A stretch of 60,431 bases of DNA, taken from assembly GCA_014802265.1 (NCBI GenBank), contig JAAVCP010000045.1, positions 1-60,431 of the forward strand. The letters run 5' to 3'. The notes under the pieces are model-generated. The model made no database searches. It was not told where the DNA came from and was given only the letters and a program-made list of their open reading frames with translations. This document shows positions 36,407-43,497 of the stretch, one piece after another. Source of the DNA: Bacteroides sp. (GTDB lineage Bacteria > Bacteroidota > Bacteroidia > Bacteroidales > Muribaculaceae). Numbering within the stretch: the first letter of the stretch is position 1; each line of letters opens with the position of its first letter. Both the position numbers and the translations under genes were made by a program.

Positions 36407-37672
36407 ATGAATAAAAATAGCGACGATAACAGCTACCACGCAGAAAAACTTAATGTCAGTGTGCTCAACCCGACTAACGAAAATGTTGAGGAAATAATAA
36501 GTGAAGTTAATTCGGAAGAAATCACTGAAAATAGTTTGGAAGAGGCTGTTGACAAAAAACATAAAAAGAAGAGGCGTTGGCATAATCCGTTTCGTCTCTA
36601 TATAATCGACAAGTATATTCTCAAGAAATTCTTGGGCACATTCTTTTTGTCTACCATCCTTTTCTTGGCGGTTACTGCTATGTTTGACATCACAGAAAAA
36701 CTTGATGCCTTTCTGACAGCTCCACTTAAGGAAACTTTATTTGATTATTTCGCCTCTTTCCTCCCCTATTTTTTTAATCAACTCTCCCCTCTTTTCGTCT
36801 TCATATCTGTGATTTTCTTCACCTCGAAAATGGCAGGTAACTCTGAAATCATCGCTATTCTCTCAAGCGGTATCAGTTTCAAAAGACTTCTGCGTCCTTA
36901 TATGATAGGGGCAGCTATAATTGCGGCTTTTACTTTCGCTCTCAGCAACTATATTCTCCCTCCGACCAACATAAAACGGATTGCTTACACCAATAAATAT
37001 GTGAAAAATAAAAAGGTGGAAAGCAATATCAATATACAGTTGCAGGTGTCGCCGGGTGTCGTGGCTTATATCGGAAGGTTTGAAGATCATAATAAGACCG
37101 GTTATCGTTTCTCCCTCGACCATTTCAATGATAAGGAATTGGTGTCACGCACTACAGCTATGACTGCACGCTATGACACTACAAGAACCTATCACTGGAT
37201 TCTGTCTGATTTTATGACTCGCGATTTCGATGGCATGAAAGAGAAAATTATACGTGGTTCTCGCCTCGATACTATTCTTCCATTCGAACCACGCGACTTC
37301 ATGATCTCGGCAAACGACCAAGAGACACTTACCACCCCACAGCTCACTGAGTATATTGAAAAACAAAAAATGAGAGGGGTGGCAAATATAAAGGCATTTG
37401 AAATTGAGAAAGAAAAACGCATAGCCTCTACCGCAGCCGCATTTATCCTTACCCTTATCGGGATGTCGCTCTCATCTCGTAAGACCAAAGGGGGAATGGG
37501 TCTTAACATAGGTATCGGGTTGGGATTGAGCTTCAGCTATATTCTGTTCTCAACTGTGACCAGTACTTTTGCAATTTCCGGACTCACTACTCCGTTTATT
37601 GCAATGGAGATACCTAACGTGGTTTACCTACTGATTGGTATTATACTATATCGGCGTGCTTCCAATTATTGA
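36407..37672 (+). CDS. LptF/LptG family permease (YjgP/YjgQ)
   Basis: From ATG 36407 the protein is 421 aa. A polar N-terminal extension of about 55 residues precedes the permease: YIIDKYILKKFLGTFFLSTI, three early helices, a periplasmic beta-jellyroll of about 190 residues, and three C-terminal helices. It matches the LptF/LptG subunits of the LPS exporter LptB2FG; which of the two it is cannot be decided. It sits 5 nt after tgt. The Glu- and Asn-rich N-terminal extension is unusual for the family. Confidence 0.9.
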   Translation: MNKNSDDNSYHAEKLNVSVLNPTNENVEEIISEVNSEEITENSLEEAVDKKHKKKRRWHNPFRLYIIDKYILKKFLGTFFLSTILFLAVTAMFDITEKLDAFLTAPLKETLFDYFASFLPYFFNQLSPLFVFISVIFFTSKMAGNSEIIAILSSGISFKRLLRPYMIGAAIIAAFTFALSNYILPPTNIKRIAYTNKYVKNKKVESNINIQLQVSPGVVAYIGRFEDHNKTGYRFSLDHFNDKELVSRTTAMTARYDTTRTYHWILSDFMTRDFDGMKEKIIRGSRLDTILPFEPRDFMISANDQETLTTPQLTEYIEKQKMRGVANIKAFEIEKEKRIASTAAAFILTLIGMSLSSRKTKGGMGLNIGIGLGLSFSYILFSTVTSTFAISGLTTPFIAMEIPNVVYLLIGIILYRRASNY

Positions 37673-37720
37673 CAAAGGTGCCTACATAAAAATTTTTCAT
37701 CTTTATAATTTGTATCTAAA

Positions 37721-38593
37721 ATGGCTAAACGGAAAAAAAGAAAAAATAAAAAAAACAACCAAATTAAAGAATTAGCTGCGCTTGTTATTTCTGCCGGTAC
37801 CGTGTTTTTAGGTGGTGGAACTATCAACTCTTGTTCAACAATTGATGAGCTGGGACATCTAGGGAATTCTTCAGAAACTGACTCGTCAGACATAGCGCAC
37901 TATTCTGACCTTGAGACTGTCACTATCCCTAAGACTCTACCTTCACAGATAAAGGAGTATCTTGGCTTTACGGTCTCCTTTAATAAAGACAATAAAACTC
38001 CCAATTATGTGGCGTGGGAGCTTCTTGGAGAGGAAGTGACAGGAGATCAGGAGCGGTCTAACAACTTTTGGACTGACAGTGAAATTGATGGCTGCCCCAG
38101 CACAAAAGATTATACCCGTTCCGGTTATGACCGTGGGCACATGTGTCCTGCTGCTGATCAAAAATGGAGTACACAGGCAATGTCTGACTGCTTTGTCATG
38201 ACTAACATTTGTCCACAGCTTCATGAGCTTAATGCTGGCGCATGGAGCACCCTTGAAAACAAAGAGCGCCAGTGGGCACGTCGAGACTCTGCAATTATGA
38301 TTATAAGCGGTCCTATCTATGATAAGACTGACACCAAGACTATTGGTGACGCAAAGGTACGTGTGCCGAGTGCTTTTTTCAAGGTTCTTCTCGCTCCTTA
38401 TATAGATCAACCGCGTGGAATAGCATTCGTTTATCCCAATATATCATCTCCCGGAAATATGCAGGATTATGCCATGAGTATCGATGAACTGGAAAAGCTC
38501 TTAGGTTATGACTTCTTCCCTGCTCTCCCTGATGAGATCGAAAACAAAGTGGAAGCTACTTTCTCGTTTAAGGAATGGAACAGTTCGAAGTGA
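37721..38593 (+). CDS. DNA/RNA non-specific endonuclease (NucA/Nuc1 family)
   Basis: This 290-aa protein starts with a very basic stretch followed by a hydrophobic segment (LAALVISAGTVFLGGGTI), so it is probably exported or membrane-anchored. The catalytic beta-beta-alpha-metal motif DRGHMCPAAD (His140) is present, with the metal-binding asparagine region MTNICPQLHELNAGAW (Asn171). Family members degrade DNA and RNA, typically outside the cytoplasm. The last 19 nt overlap the start of mnmE. Confidence 0.9.
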   Translation: MAKRKKRKNKKNNQIKELAALVISAGTVFLGGGTINSCSTIDELGHLGNSSETDSSDIAHYSDLETVTIPKTLPSQIKEYLGFTVSFNKDNKTPNYVAWELLGEEVTGDQERSNNFWTDSEIDGCPSTKDYTRSGYDRGHMCPAADQKWSTQAMSDCFVMTNICPQLHELNAGAWSTLENKERQWARRDSAIMIISGPIYDKTDTKTIGDAKVRVPSAFFKVLLAPYIDQPRGIAFVYPNISSPGNMQDYAMSIDELEKLLGYDFFPALPDEIENKVEATFSFKEWNSSK

Positions 38594-39981
38594 CATCTGC
38601 TGACACAATAGCTGCTATCTCAACCCCTCCCGGCACCGGAGGGATTGCGGTGGTCAGGGTATCCGGTCCGGAAGCTATTTCGATAGTTAACAATGCTTGG
38701 AAAGGCAAATCTCTTCACAGTGTTGGTTCCCACACTGTGCATCTCGGAAGTTATCTGGACACTTCCGGTCAGATACTTGATGAATGTGTCGCCACGGTCT
38801 TCAGATCCCCACGTACATTCACGGGTGAAGATGTAGTAGAGCTTTCTATACATGGGTCAAAGTGGATCCAACGTGAAATACTTGCCGATCTTATCCGTAG
38901 AGGGGCAAGAGTAGCTCAACCCGGTGAATTTACCCAGCGAGCCTTTCTAAATGGTCGTCTTGACCTTGCTCAAGCTGAGGGTGTGGCAGATCTTATAGCA
39001 GCTTCATCTAAAGCTGCACATACTCTTGCTGTATCACAGACCAGAGGTAATTTCTCAAAAGAAATCGACATTCTGCGCGACCGGCTTATTGAATTCGCCT
39101 CCCTTCTTGAACTGGAACTTGATTTCTCCGAGGAAGAAGTAGAATTTGCAGATCGTCAGAAACTTCTGGCACTATCAACCGGCATAATAAATAAAATAGA
39201 CAGGCTTAGTTCCTCCTATTCCTCCGGGGCTGTCCTAAAAGAAGGAGTCCCTGTTGTAATAGCCGGTATTCCCAATGCCGGGAAGTCCTCCCTATTAAAC
39301 CTGTTGCTCAATGATGACAAGGCAATTGTGAGCGACATTCCTGGCACAACACGCGACTCAATAGAAGACACTGTTGAAATTAATGGAATCCTCTACCGAT
39401 TCATAGACACAGCCGGACTGCGTGACTCAAACGATACCGTTGAAAAAATAGGTATTGACCGCGCACGCCTCCTCATGAAGAGGGCATCAATAGTGATATG
39501 GCTTATAGATCCCACCTCACCCCTGCCACCACAACAAGAGGAAATTATCACCTTCCTCACTGACAACCCGGAGTCACGACTCATACTCCTCCAAAACAAA
39601 TCCGACCTTCCTACCTCCCGTCTCCCCTATTTATCCCAACTTCTCTCCTCTTCACTTTCAGTCTCCAATCCTCCTCTTACTTTCAGCACTAAGACAGCAG
39701 AGGGTCTTCCGGAACTAATTGAAAGATTAACTGCTCTTTCCACCAGTGACTATAATCCTGAAAACGAATTAATAATCACTAATATCCGTCATTACGAAGC
39801 CCTTAAGAAAGGCTCTGAATCCCTCCAAAGAGCAATTAGAGGTATTGAAGACGGCATCAGCGGTGACTTCATTGCACAAGATGTACGTGAAGCTCTACAC
39901 CACCTCGGCACCATCACTGGAGCTATCACCACCCATACTCTTCTCACTTCTATATTTTCACGCTTCTGCATCGGAAAGTAA
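38575..39981 (+). CDS. mnmE: tRNA uridine-5-carboxymethylaminomethyl synthesis GTPase MnmE
   Basis: With MnmG this GTPase modifies U34 of certain tRNAs. The 468-aa protein has the N-terminal folate-binding domain (DTIAAISTPPGTGGIAVVRV, GEFTQRAFLNGRLDLAQAEG), the inserted G domain (AGIPNAGKSSLLN; DIPGTTRD; DTAGLRDS; NKSD) and the C-terminal FCIGK with the catalytic cysteine. The gene is complete, but its final 16 bp are the left copy of the repeat that bounds the genomic island. The island therefore sits in the 3' end of mnmE without damaging it. Confidence 0.97.
   Translation: MEQFEVTSADTIAAISTPPGTGGIAVVRVSGPEAISIVNNAWKGKSLHSVGSHTVHLGSYLDTSGQILDECVATVFRSPRTFTGEDVVELSIHGSKWIQREILADLIRRGARVAQPGEFTQRAFLNGRLDLAQAEGVADLIAASSKAAHTLAVSQTRGNFSKEIDILRDRLIEFASLLELELDFSEEEVEFADRQKLLALSTGIINKIDRLSSSYSSGAVLKEGVPVVIAGIPNAGKSSLLNLLLNDDKAIVSDIPGTTRDSIEDTVEINGILYRFIDTAGLRDSNDTVEKIGIDRARLLMKRASIVIWLIDPTSPLPPQQEEIITFLTDNPESRLILLQNKSDLPTSRLPYLSQLLSSSLSVSNPPLTFSTKTAEGLPELIERLTALSTSDYNPENELIITNIRHYEALKKGSESLQRAIRGIEDGISGDFIAQDVREALHHLGTITGAITTHTLLTSIFSRFCIGK
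39966..39981 (+). repeat. attL: 16-bp direct repeat in the 3' end of mnmE
   Basis: CTGCATCGGAAAGTAA forms the last codons and stop of mnmE and is repeated exactly at 58585-58600. The two copies enclose 18.6 kb of AT-rich accessory DNA, as expected of a site-specific integrative element. Confidence 0.8.
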
Positions 39982-40023
39982 CCCGCAGTTAAAGACAGGT
40001 AACTATAAGTTGAAATAATAGTC

Positions 40024-40054
40024 AAGGCGTTCAGTTTGAGTGCCTTTTCTTTTG
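40024..40054 (+). terminator. Weak terminator-like hairpin after mnmE
   Basis: AAGGC (40024-40028) and GCCTT (40042-40046) can pair and are followed by TTCTTTTGCC. It lies inside the island, so after integration mnmE would rely on an island-borne signal. Confidence 0.4.
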
Positions 40055-40176
40055 CCCGAATATTGCCAAATTAATCAGTAGAACCCGTTTCTACCTATTT
40101 TTCACTCCATTTTTGAACCACATTTGTTGCTCGTCTGCTACCCGAGTTAAGTCACTCTGCTCGGTAGTGGATGATG

Positions 40177-40226
40177 TTCATACTCGTTCATACTCATTCA
40201 GGCGTATTCATACGAGTTCAACGAAT
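40177..40226 (+). repeat. Five TTCA repeats with exact 10-bp period
   Basis: TTCA begins at 40177, 40187, 40197, 40207 and 40217; the longer unit TTCATAC is present in three of the five. The period equals about one DNA helical turn, so all copies face the same side. The array sits about 200 bp from attL and just ahead of the excisionase-like gene, where recombination-directionality or repressor proteins would bind. Confidence 0.6.
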
Positions 40227-40261
40227 TAGCTCTATGAGTGACATAATTTTAATTCAAAGAT

Positions 40262-41026
40262 ATGGCAACTTCGAACATTAGAATCAAGAAGATTTGTCAA
40301 TGGTGTGGAAATGAGTTCGAGGCTCAAAAGTCCACAACACAGTATTGTTGTAAGCGATGTGCCGAACACGCTTACAAAGAACGAAAGAGGTAAGAGAGGA
40401 AGAAAATCACTGAGACACATGATTCTCTTGTTGCACATGAAAATAAACTTAATCAACTCTCCGGCCGAGACTATCTGTCGGTAGCAGAAGTGGCGCAAAT
40501 TCTTAATGTAACGCCAAGAGCAGTTTACAACCTCATTTACAGGGGTACCATCAAAGCCTATCGCCTCACCTCACAATGGGCTGTAATCAAGAGAGCGGAT
40601 ATTGACGCAATGATCGAGGCTCGACCTTATGAACGTAAACCGAAAGCGACGGCACTTGCCAATGATGAAAACGGCGAGGCAATCTCAGAGTTCTACACAA
40701 CTAAGGAGATTATCGAGAAGTTTGGAGTGAGCAATTCATGGGTATTTGCTCAGGGAAAGGCACACAATATCCCGAAAGTGTATCACCGTGGAAAGACACT
40801 CTGGAGTAAGCCCCATTGTGACCGGGTGTTTACGGCAAAGCCGGAGACTCCGAAGGAAGAAGACTGGATTTCATACCCCGATGTCCGGGCAGAATACAAT
40901 CTGACCCATGACCAGCTTCACAATTATGTGAAGTATCACGGGCTACGCCGTAAGAAAGTCGGGAAATACACCTATATCTTGAAGTCGGAAATCGATGCGA
41001 TTCTCCGTCCTCCGACACTGAAATAA
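40262..41026 (+). pseudogene. Excisionase-like HTH protein with N-terminal zinc finger, interrupted by an in-frame stop
   Basis: One frame runs from ATG 40262 to TAA 41026 with a single TAA at 40391-40393. Before the stop: a small zinc-finger-like segment with CQWCGNEF and YCCKRC. After it, in the same frame: ERKKITETHDSLVAHENKLN, then a MerR/excisionase-type HTH (YLSVAEVAQILNVTPRAVYN, then LIYRGTIKAYRL) and a second HTH-like repeat (FYTTKEIIEKFGVSNSWVF). A CAA to TAA change would explain it. The downstream part could still be expressed from GTG 40490. Such proteins control integration and excision of Bacteroidales elements. Confidence 0.7.
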
Positions 41027-41130
41027 GCCTGGTTATCGGTTATCTGCTGGTTATATGGCAAATAACTTGATAACCGTATTGCCACAGACGAACTTTGCAT
41101 CAAAAATCATTCATCAAAAAAATATCATAT

Positions 41131-41553
41131 ATGGATATATGCACAAAAGTCACCCTTAGACAGCGTCTTCTAAAATCGGGTAAGATTACGCTGTATTTCG
41201 ACTACTACCCACCAATCCGAAACCTGAAGACCAACCGTATGCAACGCCATGAGTATCTTGGCATCTACCTCTATGCCAATCCCACCAATCAGGTTCAGCG
41301 CGATTTCAACCACTCTATGCTTGAAAAGGGGGAACTGATACGTTGCCGTCGTCAGGAATCAGTCATCAACCGTCAGTTCGGTTTCATCGACCACAGCCAG
41401 CTCAAGGCTGATTTTCTGGAATACTTCGAGGCTGTCACTAAGAAGAAGTATCAGAAATGGCGCATAGTGTTTGAGCACTTCAAGGTGTTCTGCAAGGGCA
41501 AATGCACCTTCGGAGATCTCACGGTCGAGTTCTGCACAAAGTTTCAGGAATGA
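41131..41553 (+). pseudogene. Tyrosine recombinase (integrase) truncated before the catalytic domain
   Basis: From ATG 41131 there are 140 residues: the arm-binding domain (VTLRQRLLKSGKITLYFDYY, with LGIYLYANPTNQVQRD) and the start of the core-binding domain (YFEAVTKKKYQKWRIVFEHF, KGKCTFGDLT). The frame ends at FCTKFQE with a TGA. The whole catalytic domain, with the R, H, R and Y residues, is absent and not found elsewhere in the island. The likely cause is a deletion that joined the integrase to the next ORF. The island can hardly excise with this gene. Confidence 0.8.
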
Positions 41554-41867
41554 CTGATCACAATGGCAAGGAATATCGGTATGATCTGCAAAAGGATCTT
41601 GGCATTGACATGAGCATTATTCCACCAGTCAATATCACTCCACCCAGAACACCAAAGACGCCGGTAACCAAAGTTACCGCATCCCAGGCTATGAACAAAA
41701 CTTCTCAATCTTCTCCCTTAAAGCCAAAATCCCAAAGTCCCCGGATTGCAAATATCAAGGATGCTGCATCTGGCAGTTCTCGAAATGCTGAATATGAGAT
41801 TCGGGATGGTAAGGGCACTGATGATCCCGATGAAGAATGGAAACAACGTAATGGATATAAAATGTAA
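41550..41867 (+). CDS. Unrecognised protein fragment, basic and Pro/Ser-rich
   Basis: The ATG at 41550 overlaps the integrase stop (ATGA). The 105-aa product begins MTDHNGKEYRYDLQKDLGID, has a low-complexity middle rich in Pro, Thr, Ser and Lys, and ends with DPDEEWKQRNGYKM. It looks like the C-terminal tail of a larger protein, perhaps from the mobilisation or transfer region. It lies at the probable deletion junction and may be non-functional. Confidence 0.45.
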   Translation: MTDHNGKEYRYDLQKDLGIDMSIIPPVNITPPRTPKTPVTKVTASQAMNKTSQSSPLKPKSQSPRIANIKDAASGSSRNAEYEIRDGKGTDDPDEEWKQRNGYKM

Positions 41868-41879
41868 AAAGTTTATTAT

Positions 41880-42260
41880 ATGAAACACAAACCCTCAGCC
41901 CTGCAAGGCAGGCGCAGGTATAATAACCCCGAAGATAACCTTACGGAACGTATTACCTTCCGGCTTTCTGCTAACGAACGCAAATCTTTGGAAGAAAAGG
42001 CAAAAGAACGTGGTCTGAAACTCAGCCCTCTTTGCCGCCTCATCGTAATGCGTCGGAAAATCCCTGACCGTTCTCCTCATACGCTACAATGGTTCCGCGA
42101 ACTTGTGGGAATACAGAACAATCTAAACCAGATTGCTCACCATCTGAACATTACAAAAGAAGCCGACAAATGGGCTATTGAGGCTATACGCTTCATTGCC
42201 GATGAAGTCAAAAAAGCAAAAACCATCTTAACTGTAAGTAATAATGAACAATCCGTTTGA
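41880..42260 (+). CDS. MobC-like relaxosome protein
   Basis: This 126-aa basic protein contains a ribbon-helix-helix-like start (LTERITFRLSANERKSLEEK) and the MobC signature LVGIQNNLNQIAHHLN. MobC proteins bind oriT and help the relaxase open the DNA strand during mobilisation. No relaxase gene is found next to it or anywhere in the island, so this is probably a leftover of a once mobilisable element. Its 3' end overlaps the next ORF by 17 nt. Confidence 0.8.
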   Translation: MKHKPSALQGRRRYNNPEDNLTERITFRLSANERKSLEEKAKERGLKLSPLCRLIVMRRKIPDRSPHTLQWFRELVGIQNNLNQIAHHLNITKEADKWAIEAIRFIADEVKKAKTILTVSNNEQSV

Positions 42261-42693
42261 TAACGTGCCTTCTACTGCTGATATACCGGAATCAGTTGAT
42301 AAGAGAGCCATGGCAACCTTAACAGTACTGACCGAAAGATTTGAGGCCGCCGTAAGCCGAGAAGAAGCTGTAGCCAAGAATCATGAAGAACTTGCCGGAG
42401 TGATGTTTGAGACATTCCTTGACGATGACGGCTCGATAAAGGACATTGCGTATTCTGCGGAGATTATATCTGCACTTCGTCAGACCATATCGGCTATGGA
42501 TAGATGTTGCGAACGCATCGCGGCAGCTCAACGCGATATGCCTACAAGCATTGAGGCACACCTTTGCGAAGACGACCGTAACCTTCTTGACAGTAATTTC
42601 ATCAGGTTGAAGAATCTGATCAAGCTCAATCTCCCTATTGTCATCGGTATCGGTGCACTTGTCGGCATCTGCCGAAAGTATTATGGTGTCTAA
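42244..42693 (+). CDS. Hypothetical protein with C-terminal membrane segment, mobilisation region
   Basis: This 149-aa protein overlaps the MobC gene and the next gene, so it belongs to the same translation unit. It is mostly helical, with a predicted coiled coil (about 25-120) and a C-terminal hydrophobic helix (NLPIVIGIGALVGIC). I do not recognise the family. Its place, where a relaxase is expected, and its form suggest a mobilisation accessory protein. Confidence 0.65.
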   Translation: MNNPFDNVPSTADIPESVDKRAMATLTVLTERFEAAVSREEAVAKNHEELAGVMFETFLDDDGSIKDIAYSAEIISALRQTISAMDRCCERIAAAQRDMPTSIEAHLCEDDRNLLDSNFIRLKNLIKLNLPIVIGIGALVGICRKYYGV

Positions 42694-42919
42694 ATTCTCA
42701 ACCGACAAAAGGCACGAATACGAGCAACGCCTCAATGAACTTGACCGTTGGCATCAAGAAAACGCCGAGGCATTCTCCTTCTGGCAATTCTACCGTGAGA
42801 ACTATCCCAAGAAGTATCGAGAATGGCAAACCGGACGCTGGCAACACGACATCGCCTACCGCGACTCCCTCATCCGCACACACTCCCTCGACCGCCTGAA
42901 ACATCTACACGAAGACTAA
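42683..42919 (+). CDS. Small charged protein, mobilisation region
   Basis: From ATG 42683 the product is 78 aa, starts MVSKFSTDKRHEYEQRLNEL and is rich in Trp, Tyr, Arg and His. It overlaps the previous gene by 11 nt. No family is recognised. It is the last gene of the mobilisation cluster; a terminator follows. Confidence 0.6.
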   Translation: MVSKFSTDKRHEYEQRLNELDRWHQENAEAFSFWQFYRENYPKKYREWQTGRWQHDIAYRDSLIRTHSLDRLKHLHED

Positions 42920-42940
42920 TAGTGGTAATTTTACCCTAAG

Positions 42941-42976
42941 AATCCGATAAGAACTATCCTACTTGTCGGATTTTCT
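42941..42976 (+). terminator. Terminator closing the mobilisation cluster
   Basis: AATCCGATAAG (42941-42951) pairs with CTTGTCGGATT (42962-42972) with one G-U pair and a 10-nt loop, followed by TTCT. It separates the mobilisation genes from the downstream regulator and large operon. Confidence 0.7.
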
Positions 42977-43019
42977 ATGTTATTGAGCATAAATCCTTGG
43001 TCACAAACGATTAGTTTAT

Positions 43020-43027
43020 TAACTTTG
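43020..43027 (+). promoter_or_regulatory. Promoter (-7) ahead of the XRE regulator
   Basis: TAACTTTG matches TAnnTTTG; a TTGG at 42998-43001 lies 18-20 nt upstream at the -33 position. This is the only good promoter seen ahead of the large operon. Confidence 0.6.
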
Positions 43028-43051
43028 TGTTCAAATTTAATTTATTAGGCA

Positions 43052-43270
43052 ATGGAGACAAAAACAGAACGTCAAAAACTAAATAGAATAAAAGCAGTAT
43101 TAGCAGAAACCGGTCATACTGGTAAATGGCTCGCCGAGCAATTAGGCAAAGATCCAGTCACTGTATCCAAATGGTGTACCAACACCTCCCAACCCGATTT
43201 AAATACATTGTTTCAAATAGCAAAATTGTTGAGAGTACAAGTAAATCTACTATTGATAGAAACAGTTTAA
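43052..43270 (+). CDS. XRE-family helix-turn-helix regulator
   Basis: This 72-aa protein is a single HTH_3 domain: KAVLAETGHTGKWLAEQLGK, DPVTVSKWCTNTSQPDLNTL, then FQIAKLLRVQVNLLL. Small XRE proteins at the head of accessory or defence operons commonly repress them. The gene lies 12 nt ahead of the zinc-ribbon gene and directly behind the promoter, so it probably controls the whole downstream unit, by inference. Confidence 0.85.
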   Translation: METKTERQKLNRIKAVLAETGHTGKWLAEQLGKDPVTVSKWCTNTSQPDLNTLFQIAKLLRVQVNLLLIETV

Positions 43271-43282
43271 ATAAGAGAACCT

Positions 43283-43486
43283 ATGACAAGTATGAACAAA
43301 CCTCTTGAGAATAAGGTACGATGCGGAATGGTTTTAATGAAATATGACCACTCTCAAACTTTTACTTGTGCCTATTGTCACAAAGAAAAGACATCAAAGA
43401 AAATAGCTTTCGAAGAAGGAAATCCTGAATTTAAGATTTGCAATGCTTGCTATGGCGAGATTATTGCTAAGTATGAAAAGAAATAA
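43283..43486 (+). CDS. Small zinc-ribbon protein, 67 aa
   Basis: The protein carries two CxxC pairs (FTCAYCHKEK and KICNACYGEI) 26 residues apart, forming a probable zinc ribbon. It lies 12 nt after the XRE gene and 11 nt before the 1350-aa gene, so it is very likely translated as part of the operon. Its start may be ATG 43283 or ATG 43292. The function is unknown; it may be a nucleic-acid-binding or assembly subunit. Confidence 0.7.
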   Translation: MTSMNKPLENKVRCGMVLMKYDHSQTFTCAYCHKEKTSKKIAFEEGNPEFKICNACYGEIIAKYEKK

Positions 43487-43497
43487 ATAGTCTTACA

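Noticed and set aside
38575..38593. Overlap between the nuclease and mnmE as a sign of a misplaced mnmE start
   Set aside because: The next in-frame region begins inside the conserved DTIAAISTPPG segment, so the ATG at 38575 is needed; the short overlap is acceptable.
40130..40175. Possible tRNA or structured RNA near attL (GCTACCCGAG pairing with CTCGGTAG)
   Set aside because: Only one imperfect hairpin; no cloverleaf, T-loop or acceptor stem.
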